Source of the DNA: Verrucomicrobiales bacterium | GTDB taxonomy: Bacteria > Verrucomicrobiota > Verrucomicrobiia > Limisphaerales > UBA1100 | Direction: 5' to 3' | Length of the DNA stretch: 5,408 bases | Assembly (NCBI GenBank): GCA_003517285.1 | Contig: DPAW01000178.1 | Coordinates: forward strand, 1,863-7,270 | In this document: piece after piece, positions 1 through 5,408 of the stretch | How positions within the stretch are numbered: the first letter of the stretch is position 1 | How the letters are laid out: each line of letters begins with the position of its first letter | The notes under the pieces: generated by a model | What the model was told of the DNA's origin: nothing | The model's input: the letters and a program-made list of their open reading frames with translations, nothing else | Databases searched by the model: none | Program-made: the position numbers and the translations under genes

Positions 1-859
1 TACCGAAGGTTTCCTGAGACTTGGGGCTAGTGAGAAACTCCAAAAACTTGATCGCTTCTCTCTTATTTTTTGCACTCGCAGTTACCCCACCGCCACTAAC
101 GTTAACGTGAGTCCCTCGATCTTTTTGATTCGGAAAAAATACCGCAACTTTACTTGCCACATCGCGATCCGCTGCTGTGGATGAATTCGCTAAAATTCCT
201 AGATAGTAGGTATTCATAATGGCAACATCCGCAAGTCCTGCAGCAACTGCTCGGGCTTGGTCGCGATCACTTCCTTGCGGAGACCGAGCCATATTACCAC
301 GAACTGCTTTGGCCCAGGCCAGAGCTTGTTTACTTCCATGCGCATCAATTACTGAGGCAAGTAGCGACTGATTGTATATGTTGCTAGAAGAACGGGCCAC
401 CACACGTCCACGCCATTTGGAATTAGCCAAATCTTCATAAGTTGAAAGCTCACTGGGCTTGACCCGACTTTTCGAATACACAAGAACCCGAGCGCGAACG
501 GTCATCCCGTACCAATGACCCTCTGGATCACGCATGGCCGCAGGCACATTCTTATTTAAAGCCGCTGACTCAACTGACTGCAGGACTCCCGCCGCCTTAG
601 CACGATATAAACGACCAGCATCTACAGTCAAAAGTACGTCAGCTGGCGAGTTTTTCCCTTCACTGATTAGTCTTTGAATGAGCTGATCTGCGCTAGCTTT
701 TACCACATTTACCTTAATACCCGTTTCCTTTGTAAACTGGGTAAACAATATTTTGTCCGAATCGTAATGGCGATGTGAGTAGACATTAATCTCCGCTGCA
801 TGAATCATCATGTTTGCGGTGAATCCGGCGAGGGCTATTAGGAACGATGTTAGTTTCAT
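1..859 (-). CDS. Ferric-iron ABC transporter substrate-binding protein (FutA/IdiA/FbpA type), C-terminus cut off
   Basis: Periplasmic protein that binds Fe(III) and hands it to an ABC permease. Read from the ATG at 859, the frame stays open for 286 codons to the window edge; about 50 residues are probably missing compared with the roughly 340-residue family. Residues 1-22 form a signal peptide (hydrophobic stretch, then HAA before the likely cleavage), so the mature protein starts near E23. The family's iron-ligand tyrosines are all visible: HRHYD (Y32), SSSNIYNQS (Y162) and NTYYLG (Y218, Y219), with SPADVLLTVDAG at 71-82 and VSGGGVTA at 254-261. The match to FutA/IdiA is by recognition of these motifs. 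No clear Shine-Dalgarno precedes the ATG. The gene follows an unknown lipoprotein gene by 98 bases with no obvious terminator, and a Fur-like site lies 25 bases upstream. Permease and ATPase genes would be expected further left but are not in view. Confidence 0.93.
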   Translation of the reverse strand, partial: MKLTSFLIALAGFTANMMIHAAEINVYSHRHYDSDKILFTQFTKETGIKVNVVKASADQLIQRLISEGKNSPADVLLTVDAGRLYRAKAAGVLQSVESAALNKNVPAAMRDPEGHWYGMTVRARVLVYSKSRVKPSELSTYEDLANSKWRGRVVARSSSNIYNQSLLASVIDAHGSKQALAWAKAVRGNMARSPQGSDRDQARAVAAGLADVAIMNTYYLGILANSSTAADRDVASKVAVFFPNQKDRGTHVNVSGGGVTASAKNKREAIKFLEFLTSPKSQETFG

Positions 860-883
860 TTTTTAAAAGCGGTTGAAAGAAGC

Positions 884-902
884 ATTAAAAATCAGTGTCA
901 AT
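884..902 (-). promoter_or_regulatory. Possible weak Fur box upstream of the iron-binding protein gene
   Basis: On the minus strand this reads ATTGACACTGATTTTTAAT. Its halves are inverted repeats at 6 of 9 positions around a central G. Against the 7-1-7 Fur pattern TGATAATnATTATCA it matches about 10 of 14 fixed positions. It ends 25 bases before the ATG of the binding-protein gene, a position like that of the better site at 1675-1693. It also contains TTGACA, which resembles a -35 box, but no good -10 follows at the right distance. AT-rich DNA can give such matches by chance, so this is tentative. Confidence 0.35.
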
Positions 903-957
903 ATAGTAGAGGCTTAGTCAGTTACATAATTGTATCCGATCTGGGATGTTTTCAAAG

Positions 958-1638
958 TTACTTGATGGAATCAAGAGAGGCGACCACCTTGGCTGTATGA
1001 TTTGTAACCCGTTCCACAGATGTCGGTTTTGAGTCAGCTAAAGGACCATTTTCAGGCCACAGTTTTACCAGAGCCTCTAAGGAAGAAACTAAGTTTTTGG
1101 TATTTTTTCCTTTTATCTGTTTTGCAATACGCAAAGCAACGACCGAAAATCCGTACGCATCTTGATATTCACCTGGGTCCGTAATCTTCCCCATTTTAAC
1201 GCCAATTTCGTATTCTTCATCAACAGTCGCCATGAGATATAGAATGATATCCGCAGGATCACCTCCTGCATTCTTTTGGAGTAAATTAATATTCTCCTCA
1301 GCCTGTTTTAACATTGGCTCAACCTCTGTTGCAGGCTTCCCCTCATCTAGCGCTTTCGAAACAGTTTCGAAAATTTCCCCTTTAAAACCTAGTTTATCGA
1401 TACCAGCACGCTCTGCTTGGTGAGTTTCAGATACCGGATGCAATAGGTGTTTCGCTGCCTGATCAGGCGCTCCAGCACGAAATAGCTTCAGTCCTGCCAC
1501 AACATGCCCAGACATGAATGCCACACGTTTTTCTACCGGTAATGTCTCCATTTCACCCATGTCATGACCATTATTAGGCCCCACACACGCAGTGAAAAAG
1601 ATGGCTGTAAACGATATTAAAGAGCTTATTTTATTCAT
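958..1638 (-). CDS. Small secreted lipoprotein of unknown function, probably iron-linked
   Basis: A 226-residue protein of a family I cannot name with a proven function. The N-terminus (M1-C18) looks like a lipoprotein signal: a short basic start, a hydrophobic run, then FTAC. Phe at -3 is unusual for a lipobox, so lipidation is likely rather than certain. The mature part appears mostly helical. It has a histidine-rich conserved-looking block at 43-81 (SGHVVAGLKL, then KHLLHPVSETHQAERAG) containing H45, H64, H67, H73 and E76; H73-E76 has HxxE spacing. Two more blocks are EEYEIG near 141-146 and DPGEYQDAYGF at 154-164. These could bind metal, but that is inference. The gene sits directly upstream of a ferric-iron binding protein gene and directly downstream of a Fur-like palindrome, which points to a role in iron uptake or sensing at the envelope. 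Codon use is AT-rich like the binding-protein gene and unlike the GC-rich genes to the right. The ATG at 1638 has no evident Shine-Dalgarno. Confidence 0.82.
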   Translation of the reverse strand: MNKISSLISFTAIFFTACVGPNNGHDMGEMETLPVEKRVAFMSGHVVAGLKLFRAGAPDQAAKHLLHPVSETHQAERAGIDKLGFKGEIFETVSKALDEGKPATEVEPMLKQAEENINLLQKNAGGDPADIILYLMATVDEEYEIGVKMGKITDPGEYQDAYGFSVVALRIAKQIKGKNTKNLVSSLEALVKLWPENGPLADSKPTSVERVTNHTAKVVASLDSIK

Positions 1639-1674
1639 TGTTCTATAAAAATTTTAACTGGGTGGGAAATCCTT

Positions 1675-1693
1675 ATTGATACTCATTCTCAAT
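1675..1693 (-). promoter_or_regulatory. Fur-box-like operator upstream of the iron lipoprotein gene
   Basis: On the minus strand the site reads ATTGAGAATGAGTATCAAT. It is an inverted repeat (7 of 9 positions around a central G) and matches the 7-1-7 Fur pattern TGATAATnATTATCA at 12 of 14 fixed positions. It ends 37 bases before the lipoprotein ATG. An A-rich tract at 1701-1718 lies just upstream and could act as an UP-like element. A weak promoter may overlap the site (TTGCAA at 1693-1698 with a poor -10 about 17 bases further), as is common for Fur-repressed promoters. Iron-dependent repression of the lipoprotein and binding-protein genes is inferred from this site and the identity of the second gene. 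Confidence 0.65.
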
Positions 1694-1738
1694 TGCAACA
1701 ATTTTCCAAATTTTTTTTCCGGGTGTATATTTGATGAA

Positions 1739-1898
1739 TTATTTCTGTGCCTCATAAGCCTTATAGATTTAAAAAAATTGAGAAATATTCATCGCTGAGA
1801 TGAAGAATTATCCGATCCCGCAACAGAATACTTTCTCCTTTCTTAAAAATGAGTACACATTCTTTGCCCTGTACCAAAATCAATTCTTATCAGGGATC
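1739..1898 (-). pseudogene. Decayed C-terminal fragment of a DUF6807 (PmoA-like) gene
   Basis: This stretch is the ruin of a second DUF6807 gene tail. In one frame it reads DP, two stops, then ELILVQGKECVLIF followed by KKGESILLRDRIILHLSDE. The intact gene at 2806-3750 has NPFGLRSLGQGKDSSFTL followed by KKGESITLRHRVIFHLGDE, colinear and of equal length. After that block the remnant has 22 bases where the intact gene has 24, a frameshift. It then resumes as YKAYEAQK and a TAA stop, against YKAYALEK and TAA in the intact gene. Over the 57 bases from KKGESI to DE I count about 42 identities by hand. The fragment begins within a few bases of the stop of the mutarotase-like gene. It is AT-richer than the intact copy, as expected for old decay or a divergent paralogue. 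It is not expected to make protein. Confidence 0.85.
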
Positions 1899-1900
1899 AA

Positions 1901-2806
1901 CTAAAAATATCTCCGATGCAGAGCATTCATTGTCTCCGTAACATTTTTCAATGAACCAACCAAAACGTATGATCGGTATGAATAATTCCCCGCAGACAAA
2001 CGATTTGGATTTGTTTCACGAAACACGCAATTCCATTTCACAACCTTTTCCGTTTCAAAGCGAAATCTTCCATAGCCCGCCCGCTCAAAACCTTTGGAGG
2101 GTTGACCGGGAGACCACACACCCATGGCATGCTGCCTATCCAGTGTAGAAAATATCACCGGAAGGGATTGCTCTCCGGGCCCATCAGACAAAGACAGTAA
2201 TTTCTTTTTCGTAAGATCATAAGTCCAAAACTTAGAAAAGGCCGGTGGCATATAGCCTGTCACTGCTTCGAATTGGGCGTACCGGTGATGTTCTCTCTTT
2301 GGGACTGTAAACGTTACGTCGTAACCGATCGCATGAGGCAATCCATGCACCCCGATCGTTACTCTTTTTTTAAGGAGATGGTTAGATAAGGCAGTGGTAT
2401 TTTTTGCCAAATTGCCAAAGGATTTTTCACCCGGCTGTAACCAAAACGCCATTTGATTCTCCGTGCTCAAAACGTTCCCCTTGGCCGTCAACGCATGTAG
2501 AACACTCATGCTATTCGGCCCAACACCATCAATCCGCGAACCCGCTTCGGTGGGGTTAAAAGTTTCGGGGATGAACTGAGAACCTACATCAAAATTCGAA
2601 GCCGATTGCAGTTGTCGCCCGTGATCGACACTGTCAATGAATTCACGACCGTTCCATGTCAGTGAATGAATGGCCCCCGCTAATCGACTCGTAGTGGTGA
2701 TTACTATTTCAGAAGGGCCCGCCTTGGCTCGAATCTGGGAGTCCCCCGAAACTGCTGCCTGAAGCGAAGCAGCGAGGCATAAGACAAACAGGCCCAGAAA
2801 TCGCAT
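1901..2806 (-). CDS. Secreted protein with a mutarotase-like N-terminal motif, function unknown
   Basis: A 301-residue protein with a clear signal peptide (residues 1-18, hydrophobic core LGLFVLCLAASL, likely cut around QAA). It resembles uncharacterised secreted proteins that I associate with Planctomycetota and Verrucomicrobiota. After the signal comes LAGAIHSLTWNGREF and then DHGRQLQSASNFD (42-73), followed by NPTEAGS (84-90). Such a strand/WNG/DHGRQLQ pattern recalls the start of galactose-mutarotase-like beta-sandwich domains, so a carbohydrate-binding or processing role is plausible but unproven; I cannot assign catalytic residues. The rest is rich in aromatics (FWTYDL, GVWSPGQP, YSYRSYVLVG), and the end (LHRRYF) looks natural rather than truncated. 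The ATG shares one base with the TAA of the upstream DUF6807 gene (TAATG at 2804-2808), indicating translational coupling. Base composition is near 50% GC, intermediate between the GC-rich genes on the right and the AT-rich ones on the left. A decayed DUF6807 tail follows immediately after the stop. Confidence 0.85.
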   Translation of the reverse strand: MRFLGLFVLCLAASLQAAVSGDSQIRAKAGPSEIVITTTSRLAGAIHSLTWNGREFIDSVDHGRQLQSASNFDVGSQFIPETFNPTEAGSRIDGVGPNSMSVLHALTAKGNVLSTENQMAFWLQPGEKSFGNLAKNTTALSNHLLKKRVTIGVHGLPHAIGYDVTFTVPKREHHRYAQFEAVTGYMPPAFSKFWTYDLTKKKLLSLSDGPGEQSLPVIFSTLDRQHAMGVWSPGQPSKGFERAGYGRFRFETEKVVKWNCVFRETNPNRLSAGNYSYRSYVLVGSLKNVTETMNALHRRYF

Positions 2807-3750
2807 TATTTCTCCAACGCGTAGGCCTTATACGCTTCGGCGATCTTGGCGGCTTTTTCGTCGCCGAGATGGAAGATCACCCGATGGCGCAGGGTAATAC
2901 TCTCGCCTTTCTTGAGCGTAAAACTGCTGTCCTTACCTTGGCCAAGGCTGCGCAGGCCAAAGGGGTTGGCAGTGAAAAGACCATAGGTCCGCACGTGCCA
3001 CGGCGTGGGATGCCGGAAACTGCTCGGGTGATTCAGGATCGCCACGCCGACGGTCTTGCCATTGACCGGCCCATGATAATCCACCCACTCTGCGCGCTTG
3101 CCCCACGCGGCCTTGTCGGTGATGCCGTTACTGTTAATCACGCGGCCGCCTTTCTTGCTATCCACGTCCATACTCGTTGCCACGCGCACGCTAAAGCCGG
3201 AATCTTTTTGATCGGACAATTTGCAGTCGCCGTGTTCGGCCGTGAACTTGATCGTCACATCAATGATGCGATGGCCATTCTCCACACGGAACTCATGCGT
3301 ACGTTCATCGGCCAACAGTTTCTTGCCGTCGCCCACATAATCATTGCGCGTCACGATCACCGCCGTGTCACCGCCTTTCACCTTCACAAACTCACGATGC
3401 ACGGTGCTGCCGAGATTCGTGCGGCGGCCACTGGCCGGTTCATGCCAGGTATCAAACCCAGCCGTGCCCTGGTGGCCGAACCATACGGATCGATGGTGCG
3501 GATGATCATGCCGCTCACCTTCGCGCTTCTCCATCGGGAACGCCCGCGTCACCTCATCCCCGCTCGGTCCGATCACCGGCCACAAAAAGGGCTTGTTCGA
3601 CTGACCAATCACATACCGCGTAAACAGCTTCCCGTCATACTTCACCGTCACCCCGGTCTTGGTTTTTTCAACGGCAAACCCGTCCGCCCAAACCGACAGC
3701 GTGCCCAACAGAACGGCTGCACTCAGATAAATTCGAATCCACGTTTTCAT
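2806..3750 (-). CDS. DUF6807 family secreted protein (the 'PmoA family' of Pfam PF14100)
   Basis: A 314-residue protein with a signal peptide at 1-22 (hydrophobic IYLSAAVLLGTLSVWA). The family signature is plain: KPFLWPVIGPSGDEVTRAFP (53-72), then the histidine cluster HDHPHHRSVWFGH (81-93). Near the end are NHPSSFRHPTPWHVRTYGLF and ANPFGLRSLGQGKD, with KKGESITLRHRVIFHLGDE shortly before the C-terminus. The length is full for the family. Although labelled 'methane oxygenase PmoA' in databases, this family is unrelated in sequence character to the membrane subunit of particulate methane monooxygenase: there are no membrane spans beyond the signal. Its role is unknown; it is frequent in Planctomycetota and Verrucomicrobiota and often thought to be carbohydrate-related. 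The histidine cluster could bind metal (inference). It lies 45 bases behind the dehydrogenase gene and is coupled by TAATG to the next gene, so the two probably work together. No good Shine-Dalgarno is seen before the ATG. Confidence 0.92.
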   Translation of the reverse strand: MKTWIRIYLSAAVLLGTLSVWADGFAVEKTKTGVTVKYDGKLFTRYVIGQSNKPFLWPVIGPSGDEVTRAFPMEKREGERHDHPHHRSVWFGHQGTAGFDTWHEPASGRRTNLGSTVHREFVKVKGGDTAVIVTRNDYVGDGKKLLADERTHEFRVENGHRIIDVTIKFTAEHGDCKLSDQKDSGFSVRVATSMDVDSKKGGRVINSNGITDKAAWGKRAEWVDYHGPVNGKTVGVAILNHPSSFRHPTPWHVRTYGLFTANPFGLRSLGQGKDSSFTLKKGESITLRHRVIFHLGDEKAAKIAEAYKAYALEK

Positions 3751-3795
3751 GCGTGACCAAGCGTGTGGCCGGACGCCAAAGTTCTCAAGCCCCTT

Positions 3796-5103
3796 TTACG
3801 CAAACCGCCGCGGATCCAAGCGCTGGGCATCGAAGGCAATAGACGGTTGGCCTGCGAGTTGAGCCGCAACCAGTTCGCCGGTGACGGGGCCGAGACTGAG
3901 TCCGAGCATATTGTGGCCGGTGGCGACAGTTGCGTTTTGTGTGCCGGGGATGGGGCCGATGCAGGGGAGCCCATCGGGCGTGCAGGGGCGTAGGCCGGAC
4001 CACGGCTCGATGCCGGTGAAGTCGTCCGGGCTGAAGGCGGGGAAGAATTCACAGAAGCCCTCAATGATGCCCTGCAGGCGGGTGAGGTTGATCGAAAGGT
4101 CGGTACCACAAATTTCCATCGTGCCGCCGACGCGAAGCTTGTTGCCCATCGGCGTGACGGCGACGCGCGCTTCCTTGAGCAACGAACAAAGGCGCGGCAA
4201 CTCGGCGGGCTCGCGCAGCGTGAGCGAGTACCCTTTGCCGCCTTGCATTGGAATACGTAGGCTAAGTTGACGCGTGAGCTCGGGTGTCCATGCGCCACCG
4301 GCCAGAATAACGTGCTCGGCATTGAGCGTTTCGCCGGCCGTGGTGCGAATACCGGTCAGACGGTCGCCTTGACGGTTGAACCCGGCGCATTCGCCTTCGA
4401 GAAACCGACCGCCCTTGGCGCGAATGGCCGTGCGTAGGGCTTCGAGAAAACCCAGCGGATCGAGATGACAATCCTGTGCAAACCATACGGCACCGGCCAC
4501 GTCCATCTGCGCATCCGGATCCAGCTCACGCACACGCGCGGCATCGCACACTTCGGCCTTCACACCCACGGCGGCGGCTAGTGCAGCGACCTTGGCTTCG
4601 TCCTCCAGCCCTGCCTCGGTGCGGCACAGCATCATCAGGCCGCGCGTGGTGAGATCAAATTGTAATTCTTCAGCCCATTCCAGAAACAGGCGGCGGCTTT
4701 CGAGGCTGAAATCAGCAAGCAACTGTTTAGTTTCCTCAACATGCCGAGCATTGGCGTGCCTGAAGAATTGCCAGCACCAACTCCAGAGCGCGGGATCCAG
4801 CCGTGGCCGCAGGTAAAACGGGCTCTTGGGATTGAGCATCCACTTGAGACCCTGCGCAATGACGCCGGGTGCGGCGAGCGGAATGAAATGGCTGGGCACC
4901 ACCATGCCGGCATTTTCATCAGAACAGGATTCGCGCCGCGTGGGGTGGCGATCAAAAATGGTGACCGTGCGACCGGCCCGAGCGAGCGACCATCCACAGC
5001 ATAGACCAATGACGCCGCCGCCAATGATGAGAACATCGTGGTCTCTGGAGTCGGCGTCGGACACGTCAGCGGGCTTGCCCAATGCCGGCGGCAAAGGGGT
5101 CAT
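3796..5103 (-). CDS. FAD-dependent D-amino-acid dehydrogenase (DadA type), probably cis-4-hydroxy-D-proline dehydrogenase
   Basis: A 435-residue flavoprotein of the DAO/DadA family, which oxidises D-amino acids to imino acids and passes electrons to the respiratory chain. The Rossmann FAD motif DVLIIGGGVIGLCCGW sits at 23-38 with an acidic D51 ending the second strand. GMVVPSHFIPLAAPG is typical of DadA relatives, VILAGGAWTPEL is the second conserved block, and the C-terminal FAD/substrate region reads GIEPWSGLRPCTPDGLPCIG followed by PIPG and the GHNMLGLSLGP stretch. The neighbouring upstream gene is a hydroxyproline epimerase, so the likely substrate is cis-4-hydroxy-D-proline, giving 1-pyrroline-4-hydroxy-2-carboxylate; this is inferred from context. 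Start choice: ATG at 5103 overlaps the epimerase by 38 bases, while GTG at 5064 (codon 14) would begin one base after the epimerase TGA and place the FAD motif about 10 residues from the start, usual for the family. Neither has a clear Shine-Dalgarno. Confidence 0.9.
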   Translation of the reverse strand: MTPLPPALGKPADVSDADSRDHDVLIIGGGVIGLCCGWSLARAGRTVTIFDRHPTRRESCSDENAGMVVPSHFIPLAAPGVIAQGLKWMLNPKSPFYLRPRLDPALWSWCWQFFRHANARHVEETKQLLADFSLESRRLFLEWAEELQFDLTTRGLMMLCRTEAGLEDEAKVAALAAAVGVKAEVCDAARVRELDPDAQMDVAGAVWFAQDCHLDPLGFLEALRTAIRAKGGRFLEGECAGFNRQGDRLTGIRTTAGETLNAEHVILAGGAWTPELTRQLSLRIPMQGGKGYSLTLREPAELPRLCSLLKEARVAVTPMGNKLRVGGTMEICGTDLSINLTRLQGIIEGFCEFFPAFSPDDFTGIEPWSGLRPCTPDGLPCIGPIPGTQNATVATGHNMLGLSLGPVTGELVAAQLAGQPSIAFDAQRLDPRRFA

Positions 5104-5408
5104 TGGGATGCACGATCAAATCGTTCTCGGCGGTGACAAAGGCACGGCCTTTCACGGTGGGAATCACGCCGCCCTCGGGAGCTTCCTGCACGAAGCCTTC
5201 GAAAACCGTGTCGAGAATCCCAGCCTGCCGCCAGCTCTGGCCGGGCTGCAGTTTGCCGGCGGCGTGCAGGCAGGCGAGCTTGGCGCTGGTGCCGGTACCG
5301 CAGGGCGAGCGGTCGTATTCGCGCCCGGGACACAGCACAAAATTCTTGCTGTCCGCCGCCGCATTCACCGGCGGCCCGAACACTTCGATGTGATCTATCT
5401 CGCCTCCT
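5066..5408 (-). CDS. 4-hydroxyproline 2-epimerase (proline racemase family), C-terminal part only
   Basis: The frame is open from the window edge to the TGA at 5066-5068 and gives the last 113 residues of a family of about 310-340. It starts GGEIDHIEVFGPP and continues DSKNFVLCPG, then EYDRSPCGTGTSAKLA, the second active-site block of the proline racemase family. The cysteine there (codon 5300-5302) is the catalytic residue, four residues after the substrate-binding Asp. Having Cys rather than Thr at this place separates epimerases and racemases from trans-3-hydroxy-L-proline dehydratases. The first catalytic cysteine lies beyond the window, so it cannot be checked. The reaction is interconversion of trans-4-hydroxy-L-proline and cis-4-hydroxy-D-proline in the cytoplasm. 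The downstream DadA-type dehydrogenase fits the next step, so the pair looks like a hydroxyproline degradation operon. Proline racemase is the alternative, judged less likely because of the dehydrogenase partner and the overall motif wording. Confidence 0.92.
   Translation of the reverse strand, partial: GGEIDHIEVFGPPVNAAADSKNFVLCPGREYDRSPCGTGTSAKLACLHAAGKLQPGQSWRQAGILDTVFEGFVQEAPEGGVIPTVKGRAFVTAENDLIVHPNDPFAAGIGQAR

Noticed and set aside
909..940. Short inverted repeat TACA...TGTA in the gap between the two iron genes
   Set aside because: Four-base arms in AT-rich DNA are expected by chance and no T-run follows, so it is neither a convincing operator nor a terminator.
1866..1895. Possible terminator hairpin after the mutarotase-like gene (CCCTG ... 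CAGGG on the minus strand)
   Set aside because: Only five base pairs around a long loop and no following T-run, and it lies inside the decayed DUF6807 tail, which explains the sequence better.
2869..3756. 295-codon open frame on the plus strand opposite the DUF6807 gene
   Set aside because: It is fully antisense to a gene with clear family motifs and a signal peptide. Its translation is rich in His, Arg and Ala without domain character, typical of a shadow frame in GC-rich DNA.
3747..4322. 191-codon minus-strand frame inside the dehydrogenase gene
   Set aside because: It overlaps the conserved C-terminal half of the dehydrogenase in another frame and reads as low-complexity Ser/Pro/Ala/Arg sequence.
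1..5408. CRISPR array, tRNA, rRNA, transposase or insertion-sequence ends
   Set aside because: No regularly spaced repeats, no tRNA- or rRNA-like sequence and no transposase-like protein were seen on either strand.

Overview
All recognisable genes in this window lie on the minus strand, so transcription runs from right to left. Secreted DUF6807 ('PmoA-like') and mutarotase-like proteins, weak or absent Shine-Dalgarno sequences, and hydroxyproline catabolism genes suggest a Gram-negative environmental bacterium of the Planctomycetota/Verrucomicrobiota type. This placement is an inference from protein style only; no marker gene is present.

Right part (5408 to about 1901): a run of four closely packed genes. 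It begins with the C-terminal part of a 4-hydroxyproline 2-epimerase (cut by the window edge), which overlaps or abuts a DadA-type FAD amino-acid dehydrogenase. In established pathways the epimerase turns trans-4-hydroxy-L-proline into cis-4-hydroxy-D-proline, and the dehydrogenase oxidises the D-form. After 45 bases comes a secreted DUF6807 protein. A secreted protein with a mutarotase-like N-terminal motif follows, and its start codon overlaps the DUF6807 stop (TAATG).

Middle (1900 to 1639): no intact gene. Directly behind the mutarotase-like gene is a decayed copy of the C-terminal end of a DUF6807 gene (about 1739-1898). It has two in-frame stops and a 2-base frameshift but keeps the family tail and its own stop codon. 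Left of it is a good Fur-box-like palindrome (1675-1693).

Left part (1638 to 1): a visibly more AT-rich iron unit. It holds a small lipoprotein of unknown function followed by a FutA/IdiA/FbpA-type ferric-iron ABC transporter binding protein whose C-terminus runs off the window. A second, weaker Fur-like site (884-902) precedes the binding-protein gene. The most interesting points are the unknown lipoprotein under a Fur-like site beside an iron-binding protein, and the DUF6807 tail remnant, which records a past duplication or recombination next to the coupled DUF6807/mutarotase-like pair.
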